Shown: piece after piece, positions 25,421-34,226 of the stretch
Numbering within the stretch: the first letter of the stretch is position 1
Layout of the letters: the number at the start of each line of letters is the position of its first letter
Source: Paenibacillus taihuensis
GTDB lineage: Bacteria > Bacillota > Bacilli > Paenibacillales > Paenibacillaceae
Length of the DNA: 64,000 nt
Reading direction: 5' to 3'
Assembly (NCBI RefSeq): GCF_003386535.1
Contig: NZ_QTTN01000018.1
Span: forward strand, 1 to 64,000
Notes under the pieces: generated by a model
Seen by the model: the letters and a program-made list of their open reading frames with translations, nothing else
Databases searched by the model: none
What the model was told of the DNA's origin: nothing
Program-made: the position numbers and the translations under genes

Positions 25421-25450
25421 AAAACCCGACCTCACGCGGTCGGGTTTTTC
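25421..25450. terminator. bidirectional terminator
   Basis: AAAACCCGACC and GGTCGGGTTTTT form a perfect GC stem flanked by A and T runs on both sides. It serves the DUF4395 gene and the convergent patatin gene. Confidence 0.93.
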
Positions 25451-25467
25451 TATGATCTAATCTATAA

Positions 25468-26334
25468 CTAGTCCTGTTCCTGTTCCTGTTCCAGCCACGC
25501 TTTCAGCTTCGGCGCCAGCTGCTTCGCTTCCTCATAACCTTGCAAATACAGCGCGTCCAGTTTGGACGAATCGCGCTCCAGACGGCCCACGGTCAGCTTC
25601 TGCTGCGGCCGAATAACGAATACATTTCCCTTGCTCTCCTGCTCGGCAATATAGTCCAGCGTACCGTTATAGGTCGTATCCCGCGTCAGCATCTTCTGCA
25701 CGAATTTCGGGAACTTGCGGTATGCTCGGCGAACGAAGTAGGAGAACTTATTCTTCGACTTGCGGTAGTTCTCATTGCGAGTGAGCACAAGCACATTGCG
25801 CTTATAGCCGTCACGCTCCGCCTGACGTACCGGAATCGGATCGGAGATGCCGCCGTCCAGCAGCTTGCGTCCCTTGTACTCAATTATCGGTGCGATAAAA
25901 GGAAGCGAGCTCGATGCACGCAGTACGGTCAGCAGATCGAACTCCGGATCGCTCTTGCGGTAATAGACCGTCTCGCCTGTCTCGATATCGGTCGTCCCGA
26001 TGACGAATTCCTCCGGACTATCGTTGAAGGCGTCGCTATCGAACGGCACCAGCTTGTTCGGCAGCTCGTCGAAGATAAAGTCCATCCCGAACAGCTCGCC
26101 TTTCTTGAAGAGACCGCTCCACGAGATATAGCGCGGGTCGGTCACCCAATTCACGTTTACTTCCCGGTTCCGGCCAATCTGCCGGGAGAGGTAGCTGGCC
26201 CCCATGCATGCCCCAGCCGACACCCCGATGGTATATGGAAAAAAGAGATTTTGCTCCGCGAAATAATCAAGCACGCCGGCCGTATAGATGCCTCGCATGC
26301 CTCCGCCTTCAAGTATGAGTCCGATTGAATCCAT
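25468..26334 (-). CDS. patatin-like phospholipase family protein
   Basis: This is a predicted intracellular serine acyl hydrolase acting on lipids. Its motifs are the oxyanion box GLILEGGGMRGIYTAGV, the nucleophile elbow GVSAG and the catalytic dyad Asp in LLDGGISDPIP. The Ser-Asp dyad and the approximately 290-residue length match the YjjU/RssA group of bacterial patatins. The frame extends seven codons upstream (to 26355), but AGGAGG lies 8 bases before the ATG at 26334, so that start is preferred. The C-terminus carries a Glu/Gln-rich tail. It appears monocistronic. Confidence 0.9.
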   Translation of the reverse strand: MDSIGLILEGGGMRGIYTAGVLDYFAEQNLFFPYTIGVSAGACMGASYLSRQIGRNREVNVNWVTDPRYISWSGLFKKGELFGMDFIFDELPNKLVPFDSDAFNDSPEEFVIGTTDIETGETVYYRKSDPEFDLLTVLRASSSLPFIAPIIEYKGRKLLDGGISDPIPVRQAERDGYKRNVLVLTRNENYRKSKNKFSYFVRRAYRKFPKFVQKMLTRDTTYNGTLDYIAEQESKGNVFVIRPQQKLTVGRLERDSSKLDALYLQGYEEAKQLAPKLKAWLEQEQEQD

Positions 26335-26481
26335 TGCGTCTGCCTCCTGCGCCATTTGCTGCCTTTAACGCCGCTAACAAAGTTTGCTTCTATTATTTTA
26401 GCCAATCAAATTTGAGTAAGTCAATTTGTACATATTAAAATCCACAGCCTCTTCAGGCTGTGGATGACAGCATACCTCTAT

Positions 26482-26970
26482 TTAGCTCGCAATATCGCGT
26501 TCTCCCGCAGTTTCCCGGCTGCCTGCGAGCAGCTCCAGCCGTTGTCCGAACCTGCGTTCCGCGAGCCCTGCCACATAGAGCACGCCCATGAGTCCGAGCA
26601 GTGCAGCCAGTACGGAAATCGGTATCGCCCACTTATGCGGGGAATGTGAGAAGAACGGAATGAGAGCAATCGCCGCGATCGGCGGCGCGTTCCACTTGAA
26701 CTTCTTAATGAGCCAGATGGCAATGGCCACATTAATAAATAATGTAATGGCACTCGAGTACACCGATACGAGAACGGTGCCGATAATCGATGTGATAACC
26801 GCGCCTAAGAGGACTTTCGAGAGTTCCCTCATCGTAAAGTGCCGAGATATAAATAAGAAGCTGAACGCGCCAAGCGTCGGGAAAAATAACGTATCCAGAA
26901 ACGATATGTGTAAGGATAGCCAATAGATCATCATGACATACAAGCAGATGATCAGTGTTTTCACATTCAT
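26482..26970 (-). CDS. HPP-like small integral membrane protein
   Basis: The 162-residue protein has five hydrophobic helices. Motifs such as FFPTLGAFSFLFISR and WNAPPIAAIALIPFFSHSP resemble the HPP family (a four-helix membrane family with a conserved Pro-rich loop, linked in plants to nitrite transport). The assignment is tentative. The ATG at 26970 is preceded by AAGGAGG at an unusually long distance of 13 bases. The frame stays open further upstream to 27228, but that part has no hydrophobic or conserved character and I leave it out. Confidence 0.6.
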   Translation of the reverse strand: MNVKTLIICLYVMMIYWLSLHISFLDTLFFPTLGAFSFLFISRHFTMRELSKVLLGAVITSIIGTVLVSVYSSAITLFINVAIAIWLIKKFKWNAPPIAAIALIPFFSHSPHKWAIPISVLAALLGLMGVLYVAGLAERRFGQRLELLAGSRETAGERDIAS

Positions 26971-27346
26971 AGCTACAATGATGCCTCCTTCATGTTGTGC
27001 GCCTAACCGAACCGCCGAACTAAACTTGCCTAAACCTCTGTCGTTGCTGCTTGAAGCTCCCATCGAATCCAAGCACTCTATCACTCTAGTACGCTGGCGC
27101 GTTAGTATACTGCGGACCACCGCGCAAAACAGGCGACCGATAATACATGCTCGGCCGCCTGACGTCTCTCTCACGTTGAAATCACTATGTTTCACGATAT
27201 CATAGAATCGCCGGTCAGCCAAGCCCATAATTCCGACCAGATGTTCTTGAATCTGCCTCCTTGCGATGGCACCTCCGTTATGTCACAATCGGTAGGGGAT
27301 GCACAGCATTTCCATTTTCCTAACGAAGGGGAGGACATCAATTCCA
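26971..27346. other. 376-bp intergenic region between divergent genes
   Basis: It lies between the HPP-like gene (minus) and an aldo/keto reductase gene (plus). Apart from the two ribosome binding sites I see only a weak possible promoter for the plus strand (TTGCGA, 17 bp, CACAAT around 27263-27291). There are no hairpin repeats or gene remnants. Confidence 0.4.
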
Positions 27347-28264
27347 ATGAGAACGATGAAGCTTGGTACAAGCACATTAGAAGTTCCCGTTCTGGCTGTC
27401 GGCTGCATGCGCATCAACTCGCTCAGCAAGACTGAGGCAGAGCGTTTCGTCCAAACATCACTAGAGGCAGGCGCAAATTTCTTCGATCACGCGGATATTT
27501 ACGGCGGAGGTAAATGCGAGGAGATCTTCGCAGATGCCATACATATGAATGACGATATTCGGGAGAAAATCATTCTCCAGTCCAAGTGCGGCATCCGCCA
27601 AGGACAGTTCGACTTCTCCAAGGAGCATATCCTGGATTCGGTTGACAAGATTCTGCAGCGATTAAGAACAGACTACCTGGACATCCTGCTGCTGCACCGT
27701 CCGGATGCACTGGTTGAGCCGGAAGAAGTTGCGGAAGCATTCGATAAGCTGGAAAGCTCGGGCAAGGTGCGTCACTTCGGCGTATCGAACCAGAACCCGC
27801 TCCAAATCCAGCTGCTGAAGAAAGTGGTTAAGCAGCCGATCGTCGCGAACCAGCTGCAGCTCAGCATCACGAACGCGAACATGATCTCGAACGGCATCAA
27901 CGTGAACATGGTGAACGATTCCGCGATCAACCGCGACGGCAGCATTCTTGATTTCTGCCGCCTGCATGATATTACAATTCAGCCTTGGTCGCCATTCCAA
28001 TACGGCTTCTTCGAAGGCGTATTCCTCGGCAGCGACAAGTTCCCTGAGCTGAATGCTCAAATCGATGAGGTTGCAGCGAAGTATGGCGTAAGCAATACGA
28101 CGATCGCAATCGCGTGGCTGCTCCGTCACCCGGCGAACATGCAGCCAGTTACAGGTACAACGAGCGTTGACCGCATCCTCGATTGCATCAAGGCAAGCGA
28201 AATCCGCCTGACGCGCGAAGAGTGGTACGCGATCTACCGTTCGGCTGGCAACATTTTGCCATAA
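27347..28264 (+). CDS. aldo/keto reductase (YdhF-like)
   Basis: This is a predicted NADPH-dependent reductase of carbonyl compounds. The (beta/alpha)8 fold shows the conserved elements FFDHADIYGGGKCEE (catalytic Asp and Tyr), IILQSKCG (Lys) and DILLLHRPDALVEP (His), followed by HFGVSNQNP and a cofactor region near TGTTSVDRI. These match the YdhF/YcsN branch. The chosen start is the ATG at 27347, 12 bases after GGGGAGG; upstream codons are in frame but have no ribosome site. The length is 305 residues. A strong terminator follows. It may act on sugar-derived aldehydes, given the neighbourhood, but nothing in the sequence fixes the substrate. Confidence 0.92.
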   Translation: MRTMKLGTSTLEVPVLAVGCMRINSLSKTEAERFVQTSLEAGANFFDHADIYGGGKCEEIFADAIHMNDDIREKIILQSKCGIRQGQFDFSKEHILDSVDKILQRLRTDYLDILLLHRPDALVEPEEVAEAFDKLESSGKVRHFGVSNQNPLQIQLLKKVVKQPIVANQLQLSITNANMISNGINVNMVNDSAINRDGSILDFCRLHDITIQPWSPFQYGFFEGVFLGSDKFPELNAQIDEVAAKYGVSNTTIAIAWLLRHPANMQPVTGTTSVDRILDCIKASEIRLTREEWYAIYRSAGNILP

Positions 28265-28293
28265 GGGTAGTCAAAAGCAATCCAGCAAAAGCA

Positions 28294-28324
28294 AAACACC
28301 CTCGGGCTCCGAGGGTGTTTTTTG
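28294..28324 (+). terminator. terminator of aldo/keto reductase gene
   Basis: ACACCCTCGG and CCGAGGGTGT pair around a GCT loop, followed by six T. A clear rho-independent terminator. Confidence 0.95.
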
Positions 28325-28335
28325 CATGTTAGGGC

Positions 28336-28475
28336 AAATAAATGGAAATATCCATTTATTTGGGTCGGATAGAACTCGATCAGGACGGATTGGCGGAAAA
28401 TAGCTAGATTTATCCATTCATTTCGACCAAAACGCCGCGATTGGGCCTGAATAACTGGATATATACAGTTATTCA
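28336..28475. repeat. hairpin array, AATAACTGG/AATAAATGG family (three hairpins)
   Basis: Palindromes start at 28337 (AATAAATGGA.. with CCATTTATT), 28399 (AATAGCTAG.. with CCATTCATT) and 28450 (AATAACTGG.. with CAGTTATT). Distances are 62 and 51 bp, the same pitch as in the GAGAG arrays though the stems are unrelated. The array lies between the convergent 3' ends of two aldo/keto reductase genes. Confidence 0.88.
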
Positions 28476-28510
28476 AAGCAATGCAACGCGTGCAGAGTTT
28501 TTGCCCCTCT

Positions 28511-29365
28511 CTACCAGCTCCACAACTGCTCGAACTTATCCGGGTCCATGCCCGACCGCTCGTTCCGGTTCAGGACGTTCAGCCGCTCGATATCGTCAGC
28601 CGACAGCTCGAAGCCGAACAGATCGGCGTTCTCGTAGATCCGCTTCGGATTGGCCGACTTCGGGATCGTCACGACGCCGTTCTGCAAGTCCCAGCGCAGG
28701 ACAAGCTGCGCAGGCGTCCGTCCGTAGCGCTCGCTCATCTCCAGAAGGACAGGTTCGTCCAGCAATCGGCCGTACATAAGCGGACTCCAAGCTTCCAGCT
28801 GAATGCCCTTGCTCTTGCAATACTGATGTAATTCTACCTGCGTCAACCGCGGGTGATATTCCACCTGATTCACCGCCGGTACAACTTCGCATTCGGCAAG
28901 CAGCGTCTCGAGATGGCGAATCTGGAAGTTGCTCACGCCAATCGCTCGTACTTTGCCCTCGGCGTACACCTTCTCCAGCGCCCGCCATGTGTCCTGGAAC
29001 GACGCCTTGATCGAAACCGGCCAATGGATCAGAAACAGATCCACATAATCGAGGCCCAGCTCGCTGATTGACCGATCTACAGCCTGCAGCGTCTTGTCAT
29101 AACCGTGATCCGGATTCGCCACCTTCGTCGTTACGAAGATCTCCTCCCGAGGCACGCCGCTCTCGCGAACAGCCCGGCCAACGCCGCCTTCATTCAAATA
29201 AGCTGACGCCGTATCGATACTGCGATAGCCCGCTGCGATTGCGGTCCGCACCGCTGCCTCCACATGGGGGCCATCTTCCGGTTTACCTTGCCATACACCT
29301 AGACCAAGCCACGGCATTTCCACGCCATTGTTCAGTTTCACTCGACTTGAAATTGATAAAACCAC
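28511..29365 (-). CDS. aldo/keto reductase, YvgN / 2,5-diketo-D-gluconate reductase type
   Basis: This is a predicted NADPH-dependent aldehyde/ketone reductase of the AKR5 branch. The catalytic tetrad is visible: Asp in SIDTASAYLNE, Tyr in the same motif, Lys in FVTTKVANPDHG and His in DLFLIHWPV. The C-terminal cofactor part reads VTIPKSANPKRIYENADLF, typical of NADPH binding (Lys, Ser, Arg). Its 284 residues are full length. AGGGAGAGG precedes the ATG. It converges on the other aldo/keto reductase, from which it differs in subfamily, so the pair is not a recent duplication. Confidence 0.94.
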   Translation of the reverse strand: MVLSISSRVKLNNGVEMPWLGLGVWQGKPEDGPHVEAAVRTAIAAGYRSIDTASAYLNEGGVGRAVRESGVPREEIFVTTKVANPDHGYDKTLQAVDRSISELGLDYVDLFLIHWPVSIKASFQDTWRALEKVYAEGKVRAIGVSNFQIRHLETLLAECEVVPAVNQVEYHPRLTQVELHQYCKSKGIQLEAWSPLMYGRLLDEPVLLEMSERYGRTPAQLVLRWDLQNGVVTIPKSANPKRIYENADLFGFELSADDIERLNVLNRNERSGMDPDKFEQLWSW

Positions 29366-29525
29366 GTAAACCTCTCCCTTCCTAAGCTTCCAAAAACTTG
29401 GAAGCGCGCATTACCTTCTTTATACCCTTTTCGCCCAAGCGTGACAAGGCTTTTCAAGCTTTAAGCACGTTAAGGATGATACGCCCAATATCATAAAAGT
29501 CCATATCTTGTACGAATTACGCACA

Positions 29526-29554
29526 TTGAAACCGCTACCATTCAGGATTATAAT
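29526..29554 (+). promoter_or_regulatory. SigA promoter overlapped by a cre site (importer III)
   Basis: TTGAAA (29526-29531), a 17-bp spacer and TATAAT (29549-29554) form a near-consensus promoter. TGAAACCGCTACCA (29527-29540) matches the CcpA-binding cre consensus TGWAANCGNTNNCA at every position and covers the -35 box. Binding of CcpA would block the polymerase, so catabolite repression of the importer is expected. Confidence 0.75.
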
Positions 29555-29629
29555 CTGCTTACATCCGCGAACAGTCACGATATCGCCATTATTGGAAGAT
29601 TTTCAATTTTGGAAGGGGTCGACTCGGAA

Positions 29630-30940
29630 ATGAAGAGAAGTTTGAAGATTACAGCAGGCTCGATCGTCATTTTATCCATTGCACTGTCTGCGTCTGCTTG
29701 CAGCAGCGGCAAATCTGGTTCTGATGGCGAAGTGCTGCACCTGAAATGGAGCACGTGGGGCAACCCTGGCGAGCTGAAACGTTTCTACGAATTAACCGAT
29801 CAGTACAACAAGGATCATCCGAAGACGCAATGGGAGCTCGTTGCTGTACCGAACGACGGTTATGAAGAGAAGATCATTACTCAGCTGCAAGGCGGCACTG
29901 CGCCAGATGCGTTCTACGCAGGCGACCAAACCGTCGTGAAGCTGATTGCGAACGGCTCGATTGCCGAGCTGACACAGCTGATGGACAAGCCGAGCAGCCC
30001 GATCAAAGCTTCCGACTTCGCGGAAGGCCTATGGGGCGGTTCCAAGAAGGGCGACCAAATCTTCGGCGTAACGGTTGACTGTAACCCGCTTGTTATTTAC
30101 TACAACAAGAAAGTGCTTCAGGATGCCGGCATTACGGAAGATCCGCAAGCGCTGTACGAAGCTGGCCAATGGAACTGGCAGAAGCTCTCCGAGCTGACAG
30201 GCAAGATTCAGGCGGCAGGCAAGTACGGCCTCGTGCTGGAAGACTGGTCCGCACCGATCTATTCGTGGGTCACAACGAACGGCGGCAAAGTATACGATAA
30301 AGACCAAGGCGGCCAATTCGTTGGCGATAAAGATCCGAAGACAGTGGAAGCATTCCAATACCTTGCTGATAACGTGAAGAACAAGAACTTCGTGTTCTCC
30401 GGTTCCTTGCCGAAGGGCCAAGGTCCAGATGCCATGTTCATGGCTAACCAAGTCGGCTTCGGTATCGCTGGACGCTGGTGGGTACCGGAATATAACGCCA
30501 ACACAGCGCTTCAATACGATATCGTTCCATTGCCTACAAATACTGGTCAGAAAATGGAGCCAGCAGGCATCCCTACCGCTTACATGGTTATGAACAAGAA
30601 GACAGCTCATCCGGACGAAACCTATGACTTCTTGTCCTACTTCGTATCGAAGGAAGGCCAAACGTTCCGTCTGAAGGGCGGCAATGCCGTTCCTTCCGTC
30701 TCCGGTGTAGATGATCTCGTTCTCGATAAGAATGCTCAGCCTGCGCACGCGCAGTACTTCCTTGACGCTCGTGAAATCGGCTACGCGCTCTGGCCGTCGG
30801 AATCCGCGGTACCAGGCGCATCTGACGTCGTGAAGGACAACTACGACTTGCTGCTGCTCGGCAAGCAAGACGCGGCGACGACGCTGACGAAAATGGCTGA
30901 AGGCGTGAATAAGAAGATCGCTGAAGCAACAGGCAAGTAA
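29630..30940 (+). CDS. sugar ABC transporter substrate-binding lipoprotein (family 1)
   Basis: This is the external receptor of importer III. Its 436 residues start with a signal peptide and lipobox LSASAC followed by SSGKSGSDGE. The mature part has the bilobed family-1 fold (LKWSTWGNPGELKRFYEL, VPNDGYEEKIITQLQGGTAPD, and AGIPTAYMVMNKKTAHPD). The size and motifs resemble maltose/multiple-sugar binding proteins rather than the larger LplA type in loci I and II. The start is taken as the ATG at 29630, after GAAGGGG; a TTG seven codons upstream overlaps that site. The promoter and cre site are about 75-100 bp upstream. A stem-loop separates it from the permease genes. Confidence 0.93.
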   Translation: MKRSLKITAGSIVILSIALSASACSSGKSGSDGEVLHLKWSTWGNPGELKRFYELTDQYNKDHPKTQWELVAVPNDGYEEKIITQLQGGTAPDAFYAGDQTVVKLIANGSIAELTQLMDKPSSPIKASDFAEGLWGGSKKGDQIFGVTVDCNPLVIYYNKKVLQDAGITEDPQALYEAGQWNWQKLSELTGKIQAAGKYGLVLEDWSAPIYSWVTTNGGKVYDKDQGGQFVGDKDPKTVEAFQYLADNVKNKNFVFSGSLPKGQGPDAMFMANQVGFGIAGRWWVPEYNANTALQYDIVPLPTNTGQKMEPAGIPTAYMVMNKKTAHPDETYDFLSYFVSKEGQTFRLKGGNAVPSVSGVDDLVLDKNAQPAHAQYFLDAREIGYALWPSESAVPGASDVVKDNYDLLLLGKQDAATTLTKMAEGVNKKIAEATGK

Positions 30941-30956
30941 TATAGCAAGGTTAAGT

Positions 30957-30984
30957 GAAGGGGAGGAATTCGTTCCGCCCCTTC
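30957..30984 (+). other. stem-loop between binding-protein and permease genes, importer III
   Basis: GAAGGGG and CCCCTTC, extended by GGAA/TTCC around a small loop, form a stem directly after the binding-protein stop. No uninterrupted T run follows (TCTCCTATTCC), so partial readthrough is expected. Confidence 0.7.
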
Positions 30985-31019
30985 TCTCCTATTCCATTCG
31001 AGCACCTCGGAGGTCCGTT

Positions 31020-31898
31020 ATGAATCCTAAACGTTCAAACACCATATGGGGCTACTTCTTTATAGCACCGCAGCTGATTGGGCTCCTTACCTTCTCGCTG
31101 ATCCCGCTAATTAGCGCGTTCGTGCTCAGCACGCTCGACTGGGACGGCTTCAAAGCGGCGACATTCGTCGGCTTTGACAATTTCAACTACGCCTTCCACA
31201 ATCCCGACTTCCAGAAAGCAATGAAGAACACGCTGCTGTTCTCCGTCTTGACGGTGCCGGCAGGTATCTTCCTCTCTCTCCTTACCGCAGTCGCCCTCAA
31301 TAACGTGCGGATGCGCGTCTTGTACCGTCTCTTCTTCTTCATGCCAGTCGTTACGAGTTCGGTTGCGGTTGCAATCGTCTGGATGTGGCTCCTGAATGGC
31401 GACTTCGGTCTGATTAACGTCATGCTCAAAACAGTATTTGGCGTCAAGGGTCCGCAATGGCTGACCGACCTGCATCTCGTGCTGCCATCGCTTGCGCTCG
31501 TAAGCATCTGGAAAGGCATCGGCTTTAATATGGTGCTGTTCCTCGCCGGCTTGCAGGGCATTTCCAAAGACTATTACGAGGCGTCAATGATTGACGGTGC
31601 GACGAGAATTCAGCAGTTCTGGCGCATTACGGTGCCGCTGCTGTCGCCGACGACGCTGTTCGTCACCATCATTGCCGTTATCGATTCCTTTAAAGTGTTC
31701 GATACCGCCTTCGTCATGACAAGCGGCGGACCGGCAAAGGCCAGCTACACGATGGTCTACCACCTGTACGAGCTTGCCTTCAAGAACTTCCAGTTCGGCA
31801 AGAGCGCATCGGCTGCCGTTATTCTGTTCATCATTATCCTTGTCTTGACCGTGCTGCAAACCTATTACTCCCGTAAATGGGTACATTACGCCGAATAA
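31020..31898 (+). CDS. sugar ABC transporter permease (MalF/UgpA type)
   Basis: This is the first membrane subunit of importer III. It has 292 residues and six helices, beginning IWGYFFIAPQLIGLLTFSLIP. The EAA loop reads YEASMIDGATRIQQFWRITV-P, with the conserved Gly that contacts the ATPase. CTCGGAGG lies upstream of the ATG. The next permease starts 9 bases after its stop, so the two are coupled. As with the other importers in this window, no ATPase is encoded nearby. Confidence 0.93.
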   Translation: MNPKRSNTIWGYFFIAPQLIGLLTFSLIPLISAFVLSTLDWDGFKAATFVGFDNFNYAFHNPDFQKAMKNTLLFSVLTVPAGIFLSLLTAVALNNVRMRVLYRLFFFMPVVTSSVAVAIVWMWLLNGDFGLINVMLKTVFGVKGPQWLTDLHLVLPSLALVSIWKGIGFNMVLFLAGLQGISKDYYEASMIDGATRIQQFWRITVPLLSPTTLFVTIIAVIDSFKVFDTAFVMTSGGPAKASYTMVYHLYELAFKNFQFGKSASAAVILFIIILVLTVLQTYYSRKWVHYAE

Positions 31899-31907
31899 GG
31901 AGGATGG

Positions 31908-32804
31908 ATGAACATGGAATCTGCTAAGACCGAATCAATTACACAGCTGCAGCAGCGTGCAGTCACTAAGCGCGCTTCACTCAAACTCAATATCCCAGGC
32001 ATCATTCTCCATCTCATTCTCATCGTGGCTTCGGCGCTCATGATCGTCCCATTCTATTGGATGGTAACCAGCGGCCTCAAAGATATGTCGCAAATCTTCC
32101 TCATCCCGCCGACGATGTTTCCGCAGCCGTGGCACTGGGAGAACATCCACCGTTCCTTGACGGCGATGCCATTCGGAAAGGCTTACTTCAACAGCGCCTA
32201 CATCTCGATTTTAATCGTTATCGGTCAGCTGCTCACTTGCTCCATGGCCGCGTTTGCTTTTGCCAAAATCAATTTCCCGTTCCGCAACGTCCTCTTCATC
32301 GCCTTCCTGTCGATGCTTATGGTGCCGGAGCAAGTCACAATCGTGCCGCTGTACATCATTCTGAAGAACTTCGGCTGGCTCGATTCGCATCTGTCGCTTA
32401 TTATTCCGGACTCCCTGTTCAGCGCATTCGGCGTATTCCTGCTGCGCCAGTTCTTCATGGGTATTCCGCGCGACTTATCGGAATCGGCGTACGTAGATGG
32501 AGCAAACCAATTGACAATCTACATGCGAATTATGCTTCCGCTCGTCAAGCCGGCACTGGCCGCGCTTGCGATTATCGCCTTCCTCGGGACATGGAACAAC
32601 TTCTTCCGTCCGGTTATTTTCTTAAGCACGACGGACAAGTTTACGGTTCCGCTCATGCTGAGTACGTTCAAAGGGCTGTATGTGACGGACTGGACGCTCA
32701 TGATGTCAGGATCGACGATTGCGGTCATTCCGGTTCTCGTTGTCTACCTGCTTATGCAGCGCTACATTATTGAGGGTATTACGATGACTGGTATCAAGGG
32801 TTAG
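31908..32804 (+). CDS. sugar ABC transporter permease (MalG/UgpE type)
   Basis: This is the second membrane subunit of importer III. It has 298 residues and six helices. The EAA loop is ESAYVDGANQLTIYMRIMLP, and the C-terminus QRYIIEGITMTGIKG is characteristic of the MalG group. AAGGAGG lies 4 bases before the ATG at 31908 and 10 bases before a second ATG at 31914, which may be the true start. The last 11 bases overlap the 3' end of a convergent AraC regulator gene, so neither has room for a private terminator. Confidence 0.93.
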   Translation: MNMESAKTESITQLQQRAVTKRASLKLNIPGIILHLILIVASALMIVPFYWMVTSGLKDMSQIFLIPPTMFPQPWHWENIHRSLTAMPFGKAYFNSAYISILIVIGQLLTCSMAAFAFAKINFPFRNVLFIAFLSMLMVPEQVTIVPLYIILKNFGWLDSHLSLIIPDSLFSAFGVFLLRQFFMGIPRDLSESAYVDGANQLTIYMRIMLPLVKPALAALAIIAFLGTWNNFFRPVIFLSTTDKFTVPLMLSTFKGLYVTDWTLMMSGSTIAVIPVLVVYLLMQRYIIEGITMTGIKG

Positions 32805-33666
32805 TGTTGACGTAGATGTAGGTATTGATCGGGTAATTGGCGTCGATATGCTGCTCGTACACGACATGCCGTTCAGCAGGCGACGCATATTTGCCTCTAT
32901 AGGCAGAAGCGGAGATGCCGAAGTAAGCGGCGAACGTTCTGGAGAAGTAATGATTTTCGGTGTAGCCGCACTGGGATGCAATTTCATTAATGCTTAGCGT
33001 GCTGTGACGCAGATGATAGGCAGCGCGCTCCAGCCGAAGCTGGATGATCATTTGGCGAAGCGGAATGCCCACCTCGCGCGCAAACAATCGGGACAGATGC
33101 TCTTGCGACAGCTTGCAGTGCTTCGCGATATCTGCGACCGAGATGGGCTCGGCCAAATGGCGGCGCATATAGGCAAGCGCCTTGTTGACCATAAGGGAAT
33201 AAGAGGAACCGGCGACGGTTTCTTTTTGTTTGGCACCGCTTAGCTGGTCGAGTTCATTGAGCAGCGCGGCAAGCAGGAATCCGCTGCGACTGCTGTCCTT
33301 GCCGGTATACGACACCTCGAGCAGGTGGCGAATCATCTGCTCCTCAAACCCGCCTTCGCGGATTGGGATGACGTCCGGTCCGCCTGCATCCAGCAGCGCA
33401 AGCTCGAACGATTCATCTATCGTAAAATGAATAAATTGATGCCTTGTCGCCGATGTCTCGCTGAACTGATACCCATGCTCCACGCCCGCCCTAGTAATGA
33501 CCCAGCAAGGCTTGTCTAGCGTATAAACTTTCCCGGCGATATGGTACGTCGTTCCCGTTCCAATCGGGAAGTAGACCAGTTCATGCTGCTCCAAGCGGCG
33601 CAGCTCCAGCTTCCAATTACGTCGAACGACGAAATCCCCACACATGTGTACGACAGGCAGCTTCAT
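32794..33666 (-). CDS. AraC-family transcriptional regulator
   Basis: It probably regulates importer III, with which it overlaps tail to tail by 11 bp. The 290 residues contain an N-terminal cupin-like sensor (YHIAGKVYTLDKPCWVITR) and a C-terminal double helix-turn-helix (VADIAKHCKLSQEHLSRLFA and NEIASQCGYTENHYFSRTFA). An additional about 25-residue tail follows the DNA-binding domain (VYEQHIDANYPINTYIYVNT), longer than usual. The ATG at 33666 has only a distant TAGGAG (14 bases), so translation may be weak. The overlap could also allow antisense interference between the two transcripts. Confidence 0.9.
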   Translation of the reverse strand: MKLPVVHMCGDFVVRRNWKLELRRLEQHELVYFPIGTGTTYHIAGKVYTLDKPCWVITRAGVEHGYQFSETSATRHQFIHFTIDESFELALLDAGGPDVIPIREGGFEEQMIRHLLEVSYTGKDSSRSGFLLAALLNELDQLSGAKQKETVAGSSYSLMVNKALAYMRRHLAEPISVADIAKHCKLSQEHLSRLFAREVGIPLRQMIIQLRLERAAYHLRHSTLSINEIASQCGYTENHYFSRTFAAYFGISASAYRGKYASPAERHVVYEQHIDANYPINTYIYVNTNP

Positions 33667-33776
33667 AACGGTGTCATCAACTCCTATGTCATTGTAGGTC
33701 TTCCAGATATCCCCATCCCACCTGCTATTGTAAGCGATTCCAATAAAATTTTGAATAGACTGACAAAACTATATTT

Positions 33777-33876
33777 TTAACGTTCTTTTTCGACAATCGG
33801 GTAATGAACATCCACGACGGCACCGGGCTGAGGGTTTGGCAGCCGAATGATTAATTCTCTCTCTACAGGCGAATCG
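33777..33876 (-). pseudogene. unidentified C-terminal gene remnant
   Basis: The minus-strand frame reads VERELIIRLPNPQPG then AVVDVHYPIVEKER and a stop at 33777-33779. The composition and hydrophobic alternation look like real protein, but there is no start or upstream domain; the sequence enters degenerate GAGAG repeats at about 33892. I do not recognise the family. It is probably the end of a gene lost when the repeat region formed. Confidence 0.35.
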
Positions 33877-34015
33877 CCGGGGTTCCGGGCTGAGAGAGCG
33901 ATATTTTGCTCCCTTAGTTGGCTCCGGAATGGGCCAGGTTACGCCGATTTTAGCCCCGAGAGCACTATGTTTGCATCAAACCTAACATGGAAGACGAATA
34001 TTTCCGCCCTCCTAC

Positions 34016-34203
34016 TTCTAACGGTTGCCACATCGCCTAATGTGCTCCAAATGACCATCTGAATTTTCTAACGGTTGTCAGCGCGCCTATTTGGTGATTT
34101 CCAGCTAATAAACAACCCATTCGCGGCAAATAGCCGCTGTGACAACCGTTAGCCATTCAAAAGCCACCTTTTTCACGAAATAGCCGCTCCTACATCTGTT
34201 AGA
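34016..34203. repeat. nested palindromic repeat block, TAACGGTTG family
   Basis: Two forward units start with TAACGGTTG at 34019 and 34069 (50 bp apart) and two inverted units end with CCGTTA/CTGTTA at 34146 and 34196 (50 bp apart). The whole about 185 bp can fold on itself, with the outer pair and the inner pair each matching. A block of the same order and about 85 percent identity by eye lies at 40150-40336. Confidence 0.85.
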
Positions 34204-34226
34204 TCAATTCGTTAACGCCCGGGCTC

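Noticed and set aside
26971-27228. Extended N-terminus of the HPP-like protein
   Set aside because: The extra 86 codons have no hydrophobic or conserved character and the sequence covers the AAGGAGG site of the inner ATG.
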